DNA from: Chitinophagaceae bacterium
GTDB lineage: Bacteria > Bacteroidota > Bacteroidia > Chitinophagales > Chitinophagaceae
Reading direction: 5' to 3'
Assembly: GCA_024103425.1 (NCBI GenBank)
Contig: JAGFIS010000004.1
Span: 124,001-188,000, forward strand
Length of the DNA stretch: 64,000 bases
A program made the position numbers and the translations under genes. Shown here piece by piece: positions 1 through 8,978 of the stretch. The notes under the pieces were generated by a model that saw nothing but the letters and a program-made list of their open reading frames with translations, had not been told where the DNA came from and searched no databases. The first letter of the stretch is position 1. Each line of letters starts with the position of its first letter.

Positions 1-400
1 CATGAACGGAAGTCTCTCCGCTTTTTGTGATAAACACAAACCCGTTGACACCGATAATATCTCCAATATCGAGCAGTTTTTTCCAGACAGTATTGTAAAG
101 GCTCTTGTCTTCATCGGGAGAAATGTCATCACGGCGGACGTATATCTGAATCTTACCGCTGCTGTCTTGCAATACGGCAAATGAAGCCTTTCCCATGTCG
201 CGGATGCTCATAATTCTTCCGGCCAGGCTCACATTGGAAAAAGCCTCTTTATTTTCTTCTGAAAAATTCTTCTTTATGTCAGCAGCATAACTGTTCACGT
301 GGAACTGAGGTGCGGGATAACTGTCAATCCCTGCCTTTTCCAGTTCCTGTAATTTCTCTCTTCTGATGACTTCCTGTTCTGACAAATGCTCTTTACTCAT
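1..400 (-). CDS. lysS: Lysyl-tRNA synthetase, class II (N-terminal part, runs off the left edge)
   Basis: Charges tRNA-Lys with lysine in the cytoplasm. Only the first ~133 residues are in the window. I translated the minus strand from the ATG at 398-400: a short N-terminal helix with the 'REKLQELEKAGIDSYP' signature is followed by the OB-fold anticodon-binding domain ('GRIMSIRDMGKASFAVLQD', then 'GVNGFVFITKSGE'), which is highly typical of LysS. The catalytic domain lies beyond position 1. A Bacteroidota-like -7 element (TACCTTTG on the minus strand, 422-429) sits 22 bp upstream of the start, although no TTG is present at the expected distance. The only alternative, another class II synthetase such as AspS or AsnS, fits the N-terminus less well. 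Confidence 0.9.
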   Translation of the reverse strand, partial: MSKEHLSEQEVIRREKLQELEKAGIDSYPAPQFHVNSYAADIKKNFSEENKEAFSNVSLAGRIMSIRDMGKASFAVLQDSSGKIQIYVRRDDISPDEDKSLYNTVWKKLLDIGDIIGVNGFVFITKSGETSVH

Positions 401-506
401 TTTCTGCTTTTTTATGCGGTGCAAAGGTAATATTTGGGCAGGGGATTTCCCTGCGTCAGGGCAAGTTTTAGTAATGTTTATAAACAGGGTGTTATCACAC
501 CGGACA

Positions 507-1100
507 TGGATAACCTGTAAGGTTTGCAGCTAAGGTTTGTGCGCGGAAAAACCTTGCAGTGTTTGAAGCGGGGCTGTTCATTTCTTCCTTGCAGTGCCTC
601 AGGCATTAGCCGCGGATGCTGCGTTAATACATTTCTGCCGCGACCAGGGATGGTCACGGTACTTTCGACAGCGTGGATAACCTGTAAGGTTTGCAGCCAA
701 GGTTTGTGCACGGCAAAACCTTGCAGTGTTTGGGGAAGGGGTTGTTGATTATTTTCTTTTTGCACCAACTCTTTTAGAGTGACGAAGAAAAAACCACCCC
801 GTCTCACGCTAAGGCGTGAACCACCCCTCCAAGGGAGGGGAATCTTTCTTCACAGTGTCTTCCGCCGTGGCGGAGACGCTGCGTTAATACATTTCTGCCG
901 CGACCAGGGATGGTCACGGTACTTTCGACAGCGTGGATAACCTGTAAGGTTTGCAGCCAAGGTTTGTGCACGGCAAAACCTTGCAGTGTTTGAGGGTGAG
1001 GTTGGTGGCTGTTTTTTGCATCAACTCTTTGATGGTGTCAAAGAAAAAACCACCCCGTCTTACGCTACCGCGTAAGCCACCCCTCCAGAGGAGGGGAATT
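507..1100. repeat. Tandem repeat, unit about 260 bp, roughly 2.3 copies, between lysS and rsmA
   Basis: A 115-bp block at 618-732 is repeated without change at 878-992, exactly 260 bp apart; a truncated, diverged copy of its right part is at 507-564. The blocks alternate with a second element (about 788-842 and 1045-1100) holding two hairpins: TCACGC/GCGTGA (804-819) with CCCCTCC/GGAGGGG (824-840), and CTTACGC/GCGTAAG (1059-1076) with CCCCTCC/GGAGGGG (1080-1096). Each 115-bp block contains GACCA-GGGA-TGGTC (642-655, 902-915), the same core as the REP-like hairpins beside the transposase at 9.7 kb. I see no gene here; open frames across it carry no recognisable protein. Confidence 0.85.
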
Positions 1101-1112
1101 CGTGGAGGTTAA

Positions 1113-1856
1113 CTACTTCAAAAAAGTCAGCTGTGCAAACTCCTCCACGCTCAACTCTTCTGCCCGGCGGTTAAACAGCTCATCCGGCAGCTTTTCAGAC
1201 GGAAGAATCCCCTTCAAATTGTTCCTCAGTGTTTTTCTTCGGTGCGCAAAAGCAGCCTTCGCAATCTTCTTGAAATCTGCTTCACTCTTGACGGATAACA
1301 GTTCGTTTCGCGCATCCATTCTGATGACAGCACTCTCTACTTTCGGAGGAGGGTTAAAAGCATTCCGTCCGACAGAAAAAAGGTAACGAACATCATAATA
1401 ATATTGTGTCATCACACTAAGCACTCCGTAGTCTTTGGTGCCCGGTCCGGCAGCAATCCGTTCTGCCACTTCTTTTTGAAACATTCCGATGACATGTTCG
1501 ACCGACGGGTACCAGTCAAGTATCTTAAAAACAATCTGCGATGAAATATTATACGGGAAATTACCGATCACAGTAAACGGCTCATCAAACGGCTTTTCCA
1601 TATCGAGGAAACTACAGTGTATAATCTGCAAGCCGGGAAACTTCTTCGTTAGATATTCGACCTTTTCATCATCAATCTCCACAGCACGGAAATCTATACC
1701 GGGCATCTGCAACAGGCTTTCCGTCAGTGCTCCTCCACCCGGTCCTACTTCCAGCAACCTGCTGAATCCGCATTCAGACAATGCATGTACAATCTTACCG
1801 ACAATATTTTTGTCTTTAAGAAAATGCTGGCCGAGTGATTTTTTTAGTCTGTACAT
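1113..1856 (-). CDS. rsmA: 16S rRNA (adenine1518-N6/adenine1519-N6)-dimethyltransferase RsmA (KsgA)
   Basis: Dimethylates two adjacent adenines in the 3' helix of 16S rRNA during small-subunit maturation, using S-adenosylmethionine. The 247-residue protein starts with the family's 'KKSLGQHFL' segment. It has SAM motif I around 35-45 (LEVGPGGGALT), an acidic residue after beta-2 (VE60), and the catalytic N-F-P-Y motif at 99-102. It is a little shorter than the E. coli enzyme (273). The gene stands alone on the minus strand between the lysS-side repeats and the terminator of the M16 pair. The ATG start at 1856 gives the standard N-terminus. Confidence 0.96.
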   Translation of the reverse strand: MYRLKKSLGQHFLKDKNIVGKIVHALSECGFSRLLEVGPGGGALTESLLQMPGIDFRAVEIDDEKVEYLTKKFPGLQIIHCSFLDMEKPFDEPFTVIGNFPYNISSQIVFKILDWYPSVEHVIGMFQKEVAERIAAGPGTKDYGVLSVMTQYYYDVRYLFSVGRNAFNPPPKVESAVIRMDARNELLSVKSEADFKKIAKAAFAHRRKTLRNNLKGILPSEKLPDELFNRRAEELSVEEFAQLTFLK

Positions 1857-1940
1857 TTTTTATCAGAGATCCTGATTACGAGAATCATCGTTTCTTGTTA
1901 TACCAGGCAAATCTACAATCAAAGAAGAACCCATTGCCAA

Positions 1941-1974
1941 ATAAAAAAGCCGCTTCACATGAAGCAGCTCTTTT
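1941..1974 (-). terminator. Rho-independent terminator after the M16 peptidase genes
   Basis: On the minus strand a 9-bp stem AGCTGCTTC/GAAGCGGCT (1948-1969, one G-U pair, 4-nt loop) is followed by a T-run (1941-1947). It lies 24 bp past the stop of the 700-residue M16 protein. The opposite strand also carries a short T-run, but no plus-strand gene ends here. Confidence 0.8.
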
Positions 1975-1997
1975 ATTATTCTTCACCTAAACTTTTC

Positions 1998-4100
1998 TTA
2001 TTTGAAATCTTCCTTCGACACGCCTTCGTTCACTTTGATAGAAGTCAGCTTAATCGTCATTTCCTGCTGGCCCATGGCGGTCGATACTTCCAGAACCATT
2101 GAGAAAGGAAACTTAAGATTACCTACTTCTCTATAATCTTTGTATTCTGTAGTCTGAACAATCTCCTGACCTTCCATAGTAAGGCTTGCTTCATTCTTCA
2201 CCAGGAATCCGCTCTCAACATCATACCACTCTGACCTCTCCAAACCTGAAGGCATCTTAACGGTGAGTTTATACGCATCCTTGCCGTCTATCTTCTCTAC
2301 CCCTGCTACTTTAACATCAAACCCGTCGGTGAAATAAGCTACTTGCGGAATTAAAGCCTTATTATCTTTTTTCATTTTTACTTCTTCCTCGGTATAATCC
2401 ATTGACTGGCCCATCTGCGACTTCCATCCTTTCTCGCCATTAAATACATCTGTAACTATAGGCTGCCCACCCATGGCAAGGGTTATCTTGCTGAGGTTAG
2501 GAGCCATATCTCTTTCTTCAAAACCGAGATTCATTCCCTGCATTTCCATTGATCCTTCGCTAAGCATTGAAGTAATCCCTTTCACCGCACTCTCACCTCC
2601 CAGCGCCTTGATGTAATTATCTATAACATCTTTTGCGGTGATATCAGCGGCAGCAGCATTATCATTATCTGGCTGCTCGGTTACCGGTTCGCCGAATTTA
2701 TCAAACATCTTAACGGGATAACCCAGCTTCTCCAATCCCGGTTTCACGGCTAATTCTTTTCCTACTACAACAATCCTGGCATTGTCGTGGCTGAAATATT
2801 TCTGTGCTACTCTTTGAATATCATCAACAGTTACTTCGCTGATTTTTTTCAGATAATTACGATAGAAATCTTTATCGAGATTATTGATCAGAATGTTGCT
2901 TGCAAAAGCTGCCGGAACTGCAGGGTTCTCCATGCTAAGCGCAAACTGTCCAGTGTAAAGGGTCTTAGTGTCGTCGAGTTCTTTTTCCGTTACTTTTTCC
3001 GTTCTGATTCTGTTGATCTCTTTCATGATCTCAGCAACGGCACTGTCCACTTTATCATTTCTCACCTGTGCAGTTGCTTTGAAAGAGGTCTGGAACCTGC
3101 CGGATCCAATTGATGAATAAGAGCCGTAAGTAAATCCGTGTTTTTCCCGGAGATTCTGGAAGAGACGGCCGGTAGAACCTTCTCCCAGTATCTGGTTAGC
3201 CAGCAAAACAGGGAAGTAATCAGGAGAAGACATCGGAAGATTCACCAGATTGGTAACAGTTATTTCAGACTGTACTGCGGTTGGTACATCTACGAGATCA
3301 ATCTCTGTCTCTGCTACATTAGACACATTCGGGATTACCGGCAGTGTGAGTGACTTACCTTTCCAATCGCCAAATGCTTTTTCTGCAAGCGCCTTTGCCT
3401 GTTCGGGGGTAATATCTCCGATAAACGTCAGATAACTCCTCGATGGTGTGATATAATTATTATAAGCATCTTTTACATCCTGAAGCGTCAGGCCATTGAG
3501 TGATTCTTCTGTCTGGAATTCACCCATTGCTGTATTTCTTCCGTAGCTCAGGGCTCCGACTACCCTGCCTGAAATGGCTGATGCACTGCGATCTGTCGAT
3601 TTCAAAGCATTAATAGCCATCGACTTCAACTTATCGAAAGACTCTTCCTTCATAGCAGGGTTTCTCAATGCCTCTGCCATCAACATAAAAGTATTATCGA
3701 AATAACGGGTCAGCGATCTCGCACTTCCTCCTGATGCACTTAAACCGACATCGGCACCCATCTGATCAACGGCTTCATCAAACTCAGCTTTAGTCTTATT
3801 CTTTGTCCCTTCTGACAGCATCGAACCCATGAGGCTCATTACACCTGCCTTTTCTCCTTCGTAAACCGGGCCCCTGTCGATAGTAAGATTGGCACTTACT
3901 TTTGGAAATTTATGGTTTTCAACCACCAAAACTGTCATTCCGTTATCCAGTTTAAACTGAACCGGATCTTTAACCGAAATAACCGGTGCTACCCCCGGCT
4001 TCGGAGCATGCGACCTGTCTATTTGTGCAGACGTTGTCTGGTGCGTACTCGTACATGAAGCGAGGAATAAACCGGAAGCAATTATTAATAACTTTTTCAT
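1998..4100 (-). CDS. M16 peptidase-family lipoprotein, non-catalytic subunit, with C-terminal lipoprotein-carrier-like domain
   Basis: The 700-residue protein begins with a lipoprotein signal (LFLASC, lipidated Cys16), so it should be a membrane-anchored periplasmic protein. Residues ~45-470 look like the two M16 halves. The zinc site is lost: where active members have HxxEH this one reads 'VMSLMGSMLSEGT'. Such inactive subunits normally pair with an active partner, here the upstream gene (31 bp apart), which does have HFFEH. Residues ~488-700 form an extra domain ('DVIDNYIKALGG', then beta-rich sequence with W and Y) that resembles LolA-type or outer-membrane lipoprotein-sorting folds; that is inference from pattern only. 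A terminator follows. Confidence 0.85.
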   Translation of the reverse strand: MKKLLIIASGLFLASCTSTHQTTSAQIDRSHAPKPGVAPVISVKDPVQFKLDNGMTVLVVENHKFPKVSANLTIDRGPVYEGEKAGVMSLMGSMLSEGTKNKTKAEFDEAVDQMGADVGLSASGGSARSLTRYFDNTFMLMAEALRNPAMKEESFDKLKSMAINALKSTDRSASAISGRVVGALSYGRNTAMGEFQTEESLNGLTLQDVKDAYNNYITPSRSYLTFIGDITPEQAKALAEKAFGDWKGKSLTLPVIPNVSNVAETEIDLVDVPTAVQSEITVTNLVNLPMSSPDYFPVLLANQILGEGSTGRLFQNLREKHGFTYGSYSSIGSGRFQTSFKATAQVRNDKVDSAVAEIMKEINRIRTEKVTEKELDDTKTLYTGQFALSMENPAVPAAFASNILINNLDKDFYRNYLKKISEVTVDDIQRVAQKYFSHDNARIVVVGKELAVKPGLEKLGYPVKMFDKFGEPVTEQPDNDNAAAADITAKDVIDNYIKALGGESAVKGITSMLSEGSMEMQGMNLGFEERDMAPNLSKITLAMGGQPIVTDVFNGEKGWKSQMGQSMDYTEEEVKMKKDNKALIPQVAYFTDGFDVKVAGVEKIDGKDAYKLTVKMPSGLERSEWYDVESGFLVKNEASLTMEGQEIVQTTEYKDYREVGNLKFPFSMVLEVSTAMGQQEMTIKLTSIKVNEGVSKEDFK

Positions 4101-4131
4101 CTTTTAATATTTTTCTTTTTGAGTTGTGTAA

Positions 4132-5460
4132 TCAGTTTTCTTGCGGCTTAGGAAGGTAGTATAGAACAACCCTCTGGTTCGGATTGAGATACTTCCTTGC
4201 TACATCCCTGATCTGTTCTCTTGTAATCTTCAGGTACAACCCTAATTCTTCATTTACGTAATTGGTATTCTTGTGGAAAGTATAAGCATCAGCAAGATTC
4301 TCCGCAATACCCAACATTCGCGAGTTCTTATCAACAAAATCATTCTCCAGCTGATTTCTCAGTTTCTGGAAGTCGCTTTCACTTATTAAATTCTCTCTTA
4401 CTTTCTGCACTTCTTCATCCATCTCGTGCAACAGCGTATCTAAAGGAATATTACCATTAGGCAACGCAAACGTCAGGTAAGCTCCATAGTCTTCCAATGC
4501 AAAATTCATTGCCTGTACCACCAATGCCTGTTTCTTTTCATCTACCAGTTTCTTCGCAAGTTTTGAACTGGCTCCGTTTGAAAGGTAATTGGCAATCAGC
4601 TCCAGCACTCTAGAGTCTTCAGTATTCTGCCCCGGTGTGCGGTAAGCGGTAATGATAGCAGGAATCTGGATATTGGCATCGTATGCTGTATCAATAATTT
4701 CCTTAGTGATAGGGTCTTCTTTAATATTGGGTTGCACTACAGGTTCTCCGGCCGGTATCGGTCCGAAATAAGCCTCCACCAGCTTTTTAGTCTTTTCAAT
4801 ATCAATATCTCCCGCAATAGTCAGCACTGCGTTTCCGGGAGCGTAATATTTTTTGAAGAATGCTTTAAACTCATCGAGTTGCGCCGCATCGAGATCCTCC
4901 ATAGAACCAATAAGCATTCTGTGATAAGGATGCTTGGTGAACAGCTTGTCAAATACCTCATTGACGAGGTTACCATAAGGAGCGTTGTCCATCCTCATAC
5001 GCTTCTCTTCCTTCACCACCTCATTCTGTGTTTTCACTCCGATTTCATTAATCACCGGATGCATCATACGCTCACTCTCTAACCACAAGCCAAGTTCCAG
5101 CTCATTGGAAGGAAAGGTTTCGTGATAGAAGGTGCGGTCGTAAGAAGTAGTGGCATTAAGCTCACCTCCGCGGTTGGAAACTATCTTCATGTACTCACCT
5201 CTTCCGATATTCTCGGTACCTTCAAACAGCAAGTGCTCGAAGAAGTGTGCAAATCCGGTTCTGCCTTCAACTTCATTTTTTGAACCCACATGATACATCA
5301 CGGTTACAGCGACAACCGGGGTCGTCTTATCCTGATGCAGGATCACGTGCAATCCGTTTGGCAGATCATACTCGGTAAATGCAACGTTTTGTGCCTTCAC
5401 TGTTCCGCCCAGCAATACTGCCAAACCGAACAGCAAGGAAATCTTGATTTTTTTAAGCAT
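4132..5460 (-). CDS. M16 zinc peptidase, catalytic subunit, exported
   Basis: A 442-residue insulinase/pitrilysin-family protease. A Sec signal peptide (residues 1-23, ending in VKAQ) implies periplasmic location. The inverted zinc motif H72-F-F-E75-H76 is intact, and the third ligand is in the 'NEVVKEE' segment (Glu151 or 152). The C-terminal half (~190-400) is the typical M16_C region. It is the first gene of a two-gene unit with the inactive M16 lipoprotein 31 bp downstream, the usual heterodimer arrangement in this family. The substrate cannot be read from sequence; processing of peptides or small proteins in the periplasm is the family expectation. Confidence 0.93.
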   Translation of the reverse strand: MLKKIKISLLFGLAVLLGGTVKAQNVAFTEYDLPNGLHVILHQDKTTPVVAVTVMYHVGSKNEVEGRTGFAHFFEHLLFEGTENIGRGEYMKIVSNRGGELNATTSYDRTFYHETFPSNELELGLWLESERMMHPVINEIGVKTQNEVVKEEKRMRMDNAPYGNLVNEVFDKLFTKHPYHRMLIGSMEDLDAAQLDEFKAFFKKYYAPGNAVLTIAGDIDIEKTKKLVEAYFGPIPAGEPVVQPNIKEDPITKEIIDTAYDANIQIPAIITAYRTPGQNTEDSRVLELIANYLSNGASSKLAKKLVDEKKQALVVQAMNFALEDYGAYLTFALPNGNIPLDTLLHEMDEEVQKVRENLISESDFQKLRNQLENDFVDKNSRMLGIAENLADAYTFHKNTNYVNEELGLYLKITREQIRDVARKYLNPNQRVVLYYLPKPQEN

Positions 5461-5574
5461 AACTATAAATTAAAATTCGTGCGAAATTAAGGAAAACAGG
5501 ACAGGGCTCCCGGTCCCTTTAACCTTTCATTAAGTTAGTTTTCCCTGAATCGTAGCCAACAAATCACTATTTAT

Positions 5575-5582
5575 TACTTTTG
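5575..5582 (+). promoter_or_regulatory. Probable -7 element of the pepT promoter
   Basis: TACTTTTG matches the Bacteroidota TAnnTTTG element and lies 14 bp before the pepT ATG. No TTG is found at 19-20 bp upstream, so only half of the promoter is supported. Confidence 0.4.
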
Positions 5583-5596
5583 AGAAAACGAACAAA

Positions 5597-6847
5597 ATGA
5601 TACAGATAGACACAGAAGACCTTACATCACGCTTTATAAGATATGCCAAAATCGATACGCAGAGCGATCCTTTAAGCGGATTGCACCCTTCTTCTGAGAA
5701 ACAGAAGAACCTCAGCCGCCTCCTAGCTGAAGAATTGAGAGAGATGGGTATTACCGATGCAGTGATGGATGAATTCGGTTATGTGTATGCCACTATCCCT
5801 TCTAATTCCGGTAAAGAAAATATACCTGTCATTTGCTTTTGCAGCCATGTGGATACGGCTCCGGATTGTTCGGGAACCGGTGTAAAGCCTATCGTACACA
5901 AAAACTACGACGGTTCACCCATTACGCTGCCCGACGATCCCACCCAGGTAATCTCAACGGAAGCACATCCCTATCTCAAAAAGAAAATCGGCGATGATAT
6001 CATCACCGCATCAGGAAAGACCCTCCTTGGTGGTGATGACAAAAGTGGAGTTGCTGCGATTATGCAGGCAGCGAAATACCTGATGACACATCCGGAAGTG
6101 AAACACGGTACCATCAAAATACTCTTCACACCCGATGAAGAGATTGGAGATGGAACCGCCAAAGTTGATCTGAAAAGGCTCGGTGCAGCATACGGATACA
6201 CACTCGATGGCGGAGAGGCAGGAAGCTTAGAGACAGAAACTTTCAGTGCCGACGGTGCCCGGATTGTCATACAGGGCGTCATTGCCCATCCGGGATACGC
6301 GAAAGACAAATTGGTAAATGCATTAAAGATTGCAGGAGAGATTTTAGCCGAACTTCCTAAAAATGAATGGTCGCCCGAAACCACTGAAAAGATGGAAGGA
6401 TACGTACACCCGACGAGAGTGGAAGGCATTGCAGAAAAAGCAACCATAGAATTCATCATCCGCGATTTTGATGATGACCTCTTAAGACAGCACGGTGAGC
6501 GGCTCGAGCAACTCGCAGCAAATGTCATCAGCCGCCATCCCGGAGCAGGAATGCAGTTCACAGTATACGAACAGTACCGCAATATGAAGAGGATACTCGA
6601 TCTGCATCCTCAGGTGGCCGAATACGCATCTGAAGCTATCAAGCGCACAGGCCTGGAGGTAAAGACCGAAAGTATCCGCGGAGGCACCGACGGCAGCAGA
6701 CTGAGCTATATGGGGCTCCCTTCGCCTAATCTCTTTACAGGCATGCAGGGAATACATTCTCTGCAAGAATGGATTTCGGTACAGGATATGGCAAAGGCTG
6801 CAGAGACCATCGTACACCTCAGCATGATTTGGGAAGAGAAATCCTAA
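5597..6847 (+). CDS. pepT: Peptidase T (tripeptide aminopeptidase, M20B)
   Basis: Removes the N-terminal residue of tripeptides in the cytoplasm; two zinc ions. The 416-residue length matches the family. Metal-site motifs are in order: H84-x-D86 in 'SHVDTAPD', the bridging Asp in 'GGDDKSG' (145-151), the Glu pair in 'FTPDEEIGDG' (E181/E182), D204 in 'YTLDGGEAG', and H387 in 'GIHSLQEW'. The 'GGTDGSRLSYMGLPSPN' stretch is also typical of PepT. No signal peptide. It is a single gene, divergent from the M16 pair. Confidence 0.96.
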   Translation: MIQIDTEDLTSRFIRYAKIDTQSDPLSGLHPSSEKQKNLSRLLAEELREMGITDAVMDEFGYVYATIPSNSGKENIPVICFCSHVDTAPDCSGTGVKPIVHKNYDGSPITLPDDPTQVISTEAHPYLKKKIGDDIITASGKTLLGGDDKSGVAAIMQAAKYLMTHPEVKHGTIKILFTPDEEIGDGTAKVDLKRLGAAYGYTLDGGEAGSLETETFSADGARIVIQGVIAHPGYAKDKLVNALKIAGEILAELPKNEWSPETTEKMEGYVHPTRVEGIAEKATIEFIIRDFDDDLLRQHGERLEQLAANVISRHPGAGMQFTVYEQYRNMKRILDLHPQVAEYASEAIKRTGLEVKTESIRGGTDGSRLSYMGLPSPNLFTGMQGIHSLQEWISVQDMAKAAETIVHLSMIWEEKS

Positions 6848-6938
6848 TGCAGAACACATTCTGAAAAAGAGACTCTTAATAATTAAGTTAAAGTTTCCAC
6901 ATCGATAATTGTGGCTGCTCATTGTTGAAATTACTTTT

Positions 6939-6946
6939 TACATTTG
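6939..6946 (+). promoter_or_regulatory. Probable -7 element of the ExbB/ExbD promoter
   Basis: TACATTTG matches TAnnTTTG and lies 17 bp before the ATG at 6964. It falls inside the longer open frame, which supports the later start for the ExbB-like gene. The -33 TTG is not at the expected distance. Confidence 0.4.
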
Positions 6947-6963
6947 TCAACAAACCCGACTCA

Positions 6964-7638
6964 ATGGATCTATTTCTTTTGCAGGTTGATTCTCTATCTG
7001 CAAGTTCTCAAATCTCCGGACCCCAAAGCCTGTGGGGCGTATTGGTAAGCGGTGGTGTCCTGATGATTCCTCTCGGAATTCTCTTTGTGGTTGCCGTTTA
7101 TTTTTTCTTTGAACGATACATCGCTATCAACAGGGCTTCCAAGCTGGATAACAACTTCATGAAGATCATCCGCGACCATATTGTCAGCGGAAATGTAACA
7201 GCAGCCCGCAGCTTCTCAAAGAACAGTGATAATCCGGTGGCCCGCATCGTGGATAAAGGTATCCAACGAATAGGTAAACCCATGGACGCAATCGAGAAGA
7301 GTATGGAAAACGTTGGTGTATTAGAGTTATATAAACTGGAAAAGAATTTGTCTATCATTTCCATCATTGCACGTATTGCTCCGCTGTTCGGATTCCTGGG
7401 AACAATTATCGGTATGCTTGTGTTGTTCAGAAGTATTGCTACGAGCCCCGAATACACGCCTAATACGATTGCCGACGGTATCTATGTTAAGATGATTACT
7501 TCGGCAGCAGGCCTGATTATTGGTATCCTTGCGTATATCGGACACAGCTACCTCGCAGCACAAATCAACCGTGTTCAAAATAAAATGGAAATAGCAGCCG
7601 CTGAGTTTGCAGACATCCTGCAGGAGCCGACCAAGTAA
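6964..7638 (+). CDS. MotA/TolQ/ExbB proton-channel family protein
   Basis: Inner-membrane subunit that uses the proton gradient to energise outer-membrane processes with an ExbD/TolR partner and TonB or TolA. Of 224 residues, three membrane segments are visible: ~24-48; a central one in 'APLFGFLGTIIGMLVLF'; and one in 'MITSAAGLIIGILAYIGHSYLA'. The last two form the conserved MotA/ExbB core with small and Thr residues. The ExbD-like gene follows 19 bp later. I chose ATG 6964 (MDLFLLQ) over an upstream TTG because a promoter-like element overlaps the longer form. ExbB versus TolQ cannot be settled, as no tonB, tolA or pal gene is near. Confidence 0.9.
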   Translation: MDLFLLQVDSLSASSQISGPQSLWGVLVSGGVLMIPLGILFVVAVYFFFERYIAINRASKLDNNFMKIIRDHIVSGNVTAARSFSKNSDNPVARIVDKGIQRIGKPMDAIEKSMENVGVLELYKLEKNLSIISIIARIAPLFGFLGTIIGMLVLFRSIATSPEYTPNTIADGIYVKMITSAAGLIIGILAYIGHSYLAAQINRVQNKMEIAAAEFADILQEPTK

Positions 7639-7657
7639 GAGGTTTTAATTTTTAGAA

Positions 7658-8062
7658 ATGAGTATCAGAAGAAGATTTAAAAGTGATGATGCAGAACTGG
7701 ATACAGGTCCGTTAAACGACATCCTGTTCATCCTGCTGTTCTTCTTTCTGATTATCTCTACCATGGCCAACCCAAACGTCATCAAGATGAATAACCCGAG
7801 GGCCGACAGTGAAGCAAAGGCTAAACAGAGTGTAATCGTCAGCATCGACCAGAATCAGAATATTTTTATCGGTCAGAATAAAGTTCCGTTCGATTCACTT
7901 GAATCTATGTTGCGCAGCCAGTTAATTATAACCGACACCTCAAGGCCGGCTGTAGTGATTAATGCCGATTCTCTTGTAAGCTGGGGTGATGTGGTAAAGA
8001 TTATGCAGGTAGCCAAGAGATTAGGCGCTACTACTTCTGCTTCAGTTAGTACTTCCAGGTAG
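7658..8062 (+). CDS. ExbD/TolR-family biopolymer transport protein
   Basis: A 134-residue single-pass inner-membrane protein with a periplasmic domain, partner of the ExbB-like channel just upstream. The basic N-terminus (SIRRRFK) is followed by one membrane helix at ~18-36 containing Asp21 (PLNDILFILL), the conserved charged residue that takes part in proton movement in ExbD and TolR. Residues 60-130 are the soluble domain ('VIVSIDQNQNIFIGQ', 'PAVVINADSLVSWGDVV'). Its 3' end overlaps the convergent prmC gene by 17 bp. Only one ExbD copy is present, whereas many Bacteroidota operons carry two. Confidence 0.92.
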   Translation: MSIRRRFKSDDAELDTGPLNDILFILLFFFLIISTMANPNVIKMNNPRADSEAKAKQSVIVSIDQNQNIFIGQNKVPFDSLESMLRSQLIITDTSRPAVVINADSLVSWGDVVKIMQVAKRLGATTSASVSTSR

Positions 8063-8894
8063 CTTTTATCATCCGCTCTTTGCCGTAAATATCTTTTACG
8101 ATTTCAACATTATCGGACGATTTGGCAAAGAGATCGCGAACAAGTTTTGCCAGATTCTCGTGTACTTCGAGATATACTTTTCCACCGTTCCTTAATTTGA
8201 TACTGGCGAAATGCTGAATCTTCTTGTAGAAAATCAGCGGATCGTCTTGCGGAACAAAAAGGGCGACCGAAGGTTCAAAATCCACCACATTTTTGGCTAA
8301 CAATTCCTTCTCGTCTGAAGGTATGTATGGCGGGTTGCTGACGATGATATCCGGTGAAGGCAACGTCGTCCAGTTGATTTCATTCAAAAAATCTAATACT
8401 CTGAAATCTACATCAGCTTCCAGATCGCGGGCGTTTCTTTTAGCTACTTCTATTGCCTCCTCACTGATATCGCAGGAGACTACTCTGGCTCCGGGCAACT
8501 TTTTTTTAATCGAGATCGGAATACAACCACTGCCGCTACCGATATCCACTACAACCGGAGAACTTGCAGGATTGTCTTTTACCACCAGATCAACCAGTTC
8601 TTCCGTCTCCGGCCTGGGAATGAGCACATTTTTGTCAACGTAAAACTTCATCCCGCAAAACCAGGCTTCATTGAGCACAAACTGTACGGGTTTATTGGTC
8701 AGCAATTCTGCTTTGTACTTTTCATATAATGCTGTGTTTTCAAGAGAGAGCTCGCTCTCATCGGTCCTGCGCTCCCACCCCTTTTTCCCCGTTATGTTCT
8801 CAATCACCCAGTCTGAAATGTTCTCTGCCTCCCGCTTTTCATAAATAGAGGTAAGAGCTGCCGCTAAATCGCTGTAAGCTTCATTTGGAGTCAT
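8046..8894 (-). CDS. prmC: Peptide chain release factor N5-glutamine methyltransferase PrmC (HemK)
   Basis: Methylates the Gln of the GGQ motif in RF1 and RF2. In the 282-residue form from ATG 8894, 'LIPRPETEEL' (91-100), SAM motif I 'DIGSGSG' (117-123) and the catalytic NPPY (187-190) are all present. A TTG 36 bp upstream would extend the frame, but a TAnnTTTG element overlaps that TTG, so the ATG is preferred. The gene is convergent with the ExbD-like gene, with 17 bp of overlap. It is usually next to prfA; that is not the case here. Confidence 0.95.
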   Translation of the reverse strand: MTPNEAYSDLAAALTSIYEKREAENISDWVIENITGKKGWERRTDESELSLENTALYEKYKAELLTNKPVQFVLNEAWFCGMKFYVDKNVLIPRPETEELVDLVVKDNPASSPVVVDIGSGSGCIPISIKKKLPGARVVSCDISEEAIEVAKRNARDLEADVDFRVLDFLNEINWTTLPSPDIIVSNPPYIPSDEKELLAKNVVDFEPSVALFVPQDDPLIFYKKIQHFASIKLRNGGKVYLEVHENLAKLVRDLFAKSSDNVEIVKDIYGKERMIKATWKY

Positions 8895-8927
8895 GGCACT
8901 TCTTTTCGTGAAGTTTTTAAGTGAGCA

Positions 8928-8935
8928 CAAATTTA
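8928..8935 (-). promoter_or_regulatory. Probable -7 element of the prmC promoter
   Basis: TAAATTTG on the minus strand, 33 bp upstream of the prmC ATG, matches TAnnTTTG. It decides the start codon, because the alternative TTG start lies inside it. Confidence 0.45.
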
Positions 8936-8978
8936 AGTGATCGGGTGAATGGATATGACGGTTCTTAGCCCTCTCCTT

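Noticed and set aside
478..807. 109-codon minus-strand frame and a plus-strand frame in the 260-bp repeat.
   Set aside because: Lies entirely in repeat DNA with hairpins; no domain or start signal.
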